A stretch of DNA of 8,821 nucleotides from Pseudomonadota bacterium (lineage in GTDB: Bacteria > Pseudomonadota > Gammaproteobacteria > Steroidobacterales > Steroidobacteraceae): positions 1 through 8,821 of the forward strand of contig JAKAFQ010000143.1 in assembly GCA_021817875.1 (NCBI GenBank), written 5' to 3'. Below, one piece after another: positions 7,176-8,821 of the stretch. The notes below the pieces were generated by a model. The model saw only the letters and a list, made by a program, of their open reading frames with translations. It did no database searches and was not told where the DNA came from. The position numbers and the translations under genes are program-made. Position 1 is the first letter of the stretch, and the number at the start of each line of letters is the position of its first letter.

Positions 7176-7209
7176 GCAATCCCGCCCAAGAATCACCGAG
7201 GACACGGCC

Positions 7210-7710
7210 ATGGCTAACGGTAACGATTCCGTGCGGACGCTGTATGTGCGCGAATCCAATCTCTATCGCGAAGCGACTCCCGAGGAGACGCTCCTGGCGG
7301 CTGACCAGGCGATCGCGAGGCGCTTTCGGCGCGGCGTGACGCTGAGCTCCCCACAGCTCGTTCGGGAATATTTGCGGATCAGGTTTGCGACCCTCGATCA
7401 CGAGGTGTTCTGCGTGGTATTGCTCGATACGCATCATCGCCTGCTGTCCTTTCAGGAGATGTTCCGGGGGACCATCGATGGCGCGGCGGTGTTCCCGCGG
7501 GAGGTGGTGAAGGAGGTGCTCAAGCACAATGCGGCGCAAGTGATCTTTGCGCACAACCACCCGTCGGGCCGGGCGGAGCCCTCTGGGGCCGATGAGTGCA
7601 TCACGCGGCGGTTGCGCGAAGCGCTGGCGCTGATCGATGTGCGGGTGCTCGATCACCTCGTGGTGGCGGGGACGACGTTCGTGTCCATGGCCGAGCGTGG
7701 TTGGATTTGA
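7210..7710 (+). CDS. radC: RadC-family JAB/JAMM domain protein (short, element type)
   Basis: A 166-residue RadC-like protein. The JAMM metal-binding signature is complete: E65, then H115-N-H117-PSG, S125 and D128 (HxH, seven residues, S, two residues, D). LDHLVVAGTTFVSMAERGW is the typical C-terminal block. It lacks the N-terminal helix-hairpin-helix region of the ~220-residue chromosomal RadC and so matches the short RadC/YeeS-like proteins carried by genomic islands, ICEs and plasmids. Despite the name, a DNA-repair role is not established for the family; a metal-dependent peptidase-like or nuclease-like role has been proposed. The ATG at 7210 follows GAGG about 8 nt upstream. It is preceded by a structured region and ends at a strong intrinsic terminator, so it is probably a single-gene unit convergent with the genes on its right. 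Confidence 0.92.
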   Translation: MANGNDSVRTLYVRESNLYREATPEETLLAADQAIARRFRRGVTLSSPQLVREYLRIRFATLDHEVFCVVLLDTHHRLLSFQEMFRGTIDGAAVFPREVVKEVLKHNAAQVIFAHNHPSGRAEPSGADECITRRLREALALIDVRVLDHLVVAGTTFVSMAERGWI

Positions 7711-7720
7711 TGTCCGTCAC

Positions 7721-7755
7721 GGCCCGGCTCCGGTGTCCGCCGGGGTCGGGCCTTT
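7721..7755 (+). terminator. Intrinsic terminator of radC
   Basis: A 13-bp stem (two G-T wobbles) pairs 7721-7733 with 7740-7752 around a 6-base loop. It begins 10 nt after the radC stop and is followed by TTT. This is the best terminator in the window and separates radC from the convergent genes. Confidence 0.7.
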
Positions 7756-7890
7756 CATCCGATCGGCGGTCCTCGGTCGACCAATGTGGTGGCAATATTC
7801 GGGCTGTGGGGAGGAGGCGACGAATCGGGCGGCGAGGGTGAGACGCCGCACCGCATGGAGTCGCGCGGTACGGACTGTCGGCCGGATGGG

Positions 7891-7920
7891 CGGAGAGCCG
7901 TGCTCGCGATCACGGCTCCG
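7891..7920 (-). terminator. Hairpin at the stop codon of the SANT-like gene, possible terminator
   Basis: AGCCGTG (7896-7902) pairs with CACGGCT (7911-7917), extended by CGG/CCG after a 2-base bulge, with an 8-base loop. The stop codon of the minus-strand gene (7910-7912) lies at the loop edge. No T-run follows on the minus strand, so termination is uncertain. Confidence 0.3.
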
Positions 7921-8287
7921 ACCCGAATCCCCCTCTCGTCACACGGTCCTCGGGATCGAGCAGCCCCATGCGCTGCAGTCGCGCCTCGATCGCCCGCAGC
8001 GTGCGGCTGTGGCGCTCGGCAATGGCTTGCGGAGACTCGCCCGCCTTGAATGCGCTCACCAGTCGGCTGTCCTCTTCCGTGGTCCAGGGGTGGCCGGCGT
8101 TGTCGGGCAGGGCGGCGCGCCGCTTGCTGCGGACCTCGACCCGCTCGAGCGCGGCGACAGCCACGAGCAGCGCTCGCAGCACATCCGCCCGGTGCGCGAC
8201 GGAGTCGGCGGGGAGCGGCTCGAGCGAGCCGGGCTCGCGCCCTTCGATCAGGGTCTTCAGGATCACGGTGGCATCGGGGTTTTGCAT
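7910..8287 (-). CDS. Small SANT/Myb-like (predicted DNA-binding) plasmid-type protein
   Basis: A 125-residue protein. The N-terminal half (ILKTLIEGREPGSLEPLPAD, then VLRALLVAVAALE at 37-49) resembles the 'L-L-G-DP-TGE-LP-DS ... VIRAL--A--AL' module of small plasmid/ICE proteins. Residues 67-110 (PWTTEEDSRLVSAF, GESPQAIAERHSRT, AIEARLQRMGLL) form a SANT/Myb-like helix-turn-helix: Trp followed by acidic residues, an AIA-RH-RT turn and an AI-RL recognition helix. A regulatory or DNA-binding role is an inference. I chose ATG at 8287 because GGAGG stands 7 nt before it and homologous-looking proteins start at this point. The same frame stays open upstream through the sigma factor gene, so a fusion is formally possible. 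Convergent with radC. Confidence 0.75.
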   Translation of the reverse strand: MQNPDATVILKTLIEGREPGSLEPLPADSVAHRADVLRALLVAVAALERVEVRSKRRAALPDNAGHPWTTEEDSRLVSAFKAGESPQAIAERHSRTLRAIEARLQRMGLLDPEDRVTRGGFGSEP

Positions 8288-8821
8288 GGTGGAGCCTCCG
8301 GCGTGCTGGGGAGTGGCGGTGGGCATCGAGGCGGGAGTGCAGCGGCGAATCGCGTTCGTCCCGCGACTCCCGCAATCGGATGGCTTCTCTCGTTTGCTGT
8401 GGGGCGCTTGCGGAATGTTCGGGTCCGACGTGGCCGGGCTTCGGGCCGGGTGCGCGGGTGCGGATGAAGTCTGAGCACTGGCTGATGTTCGCTTCGGGGA
8501 TCGGCGGACCCGGACGACCGGCAACGGGTTTCCCTCGAGCCCGTCCCGCAGGTACCGCAGCGTTCGCGCGACATAGATCTTGGCCATCCGGGTACTGATG
8601 TGCATCGCAGATCCGACCTCCTCGAACGGCAGGCCCCGGACGATGCGAAGGGCGAAAGATTCGGCACACCTCGGCGGCAGTGCATTCACCGCCGCGCCGG
8701 TCAGGGCCAATCGCTCCTGGGCATCGGCGACGATCTCCGCGGAGGGCGCCCATTGCTCGGCTTGAACCGCCAGCGTTTCCGTCAGGTGCGTCCGGCGCTG
8801 GCGGGCACGCCCATAGATCGG
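7910..8821 (-). CDS. ECF sigma factor (FecI-like), C-terminal half, frame continuing into SANT-like gene
   Basis: The minus strand enters the window in frame as an ECF sigma-70 factor. 8711-8821 encodes a basic/acidic linker between regions 2 and 4 (RARQRRTHL, then AEQWAPSAEIVADAQERL). 8531-8710 encodes region 4: ALPPRCAESFALRIVRGLPF, EEVGSAMHIST, then KIYVARTLRYLRDGLEG, a helix-turn-helix that reads the -35 element. FecI-type sigma factors normally stop just after this. Here no stop occurs until 7910. The 8288-8530 stretch gives a Ser/Ala/Pro-rich, poorly conserved-looking linker with weak third-position GC bias, then the SANT-like protein in frame. Either the sigma gene has lost or frameshifted its stop, or it is a true sigma-SANT fusion. 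The region actually supported as sigma is 8531-8821. The N-terminus (region 2) is beyond the edge. No anti-sigma gene is visible. Confidence 0.65.
   Translation of the reverse strand, partial: PIYGRARQRRTHLTETLAVQAEQWAPSAEIVADAQERLALTGAAVNALPPRCAESFALRIVRGLPFEEVGSAMHISTRMAKIYVARTLRYLRDGLEGNPLPVVRVRRSPKRTSASAQTSSAPAHPARSPATSDPNIPQAPHSKREKPSDCGSRGTNAIRRCTPASMPTATPQHAGGSTMQNPDATVILKTLIEGREPGSLEPLPADSVAHRADVLRALLVAVAALERVEVRSKRRAALPDNAGHPWTTEEDSRLVSAFKAGESPQAIAERHSRTLRAIEARLQRMGLLDPEDRVTRGGFGSEP
8295..8299 (-). promoter_or_regulatory. Shine-Dalgarno GGAGG that decides the SANT-like gene start
   Basis: On the minus strand GGAGG lies 7 nt before the ATG at 8287. It argues that the 125-residue protein is made from its own start even though the sigma frame is open through this point. 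Confidence 0.6.

Noticed and set aside
7755..8753. 332-codon minus-strand frame overlapping the sigma and SANT-like genes
   Set aside because: It is out of frame with two recognisable domains and is Arg/Pro-rich, typical of shadow translation in GC-rich DNA. Only its middle part (8290-8530) has suggestive codon bias.

Overview
The window looks like a piece of an integrated mobile element (ICE or plasmid-like backbone) in a GC-rich proteobacterium. Evidence for this is two LPD7/relaxase-accessory type proteins, a short element-type RadC (JAB/JAMM) protein, and a small SANT/Myb-like plasmid-type protein beside an ECF sigma factor. The host cannot be named from sequence alone. A beta- or gammaproteobacterium or Acidithiobacillia-like organism is my inference from protein style.

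Left part (1-2160, + strand): about 130 bases that read as an internal piece of a ClC-type chloride channel run abruptly into a three-gene cluster. The first gene encodes an LPD7 domain plus a second plasmid-type domain. The second encodes a diverged copy of that second domain alone. The third encodes a 64-residue helical protein. Spacings are 13 nt and a 4-base GTGA overlap, so this is probably one transcription unit, cut on its 5' side by the junction.

Middle (2161-7209): a 0.75-kb stretch with no convincing gene, then one very large gene (2912-6547), then a second gene-poor stretch of 0.66 kb. The large gene encodes a 1211-residue cyclic-di-GMP protein with the order hemerythrin - GAF - GGDEF - sensor globin - GAF-like - EAL - C-terminal His/Cys helical tail. 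Both catalytic domains keep their key residues. The protein carries two unrelated oxygen-binding folds and possibly a zinc-binding tail. Its flanks and different texture suggest it is cargo inserted into the element backbone.

Right part (7210-8821): a short RadC-family gene (+) ends at a good intrinsic terminator. Facing it on the - strand are a 125-residue SANT/Myb-like protein gene and, entering from the right edge, the C-terminal half of an ECF sigma factor. The sigma frame runs without a stop into the SANT-like gene. The 170 bases before radC can fold into a nested multi-branch structure.

Working together (inference): the backbone genes serve conjugation, maintenance and regulation of the element. 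The large protein would give the host a c-di-GMP switch responding to oxygen or redox state. The most interesting items are the dual oxygen-sensor c-di-GMP protein and its CZB-like tail, the ClC/element junction, the sigma/SANT read-through, and the structured leader before radC.
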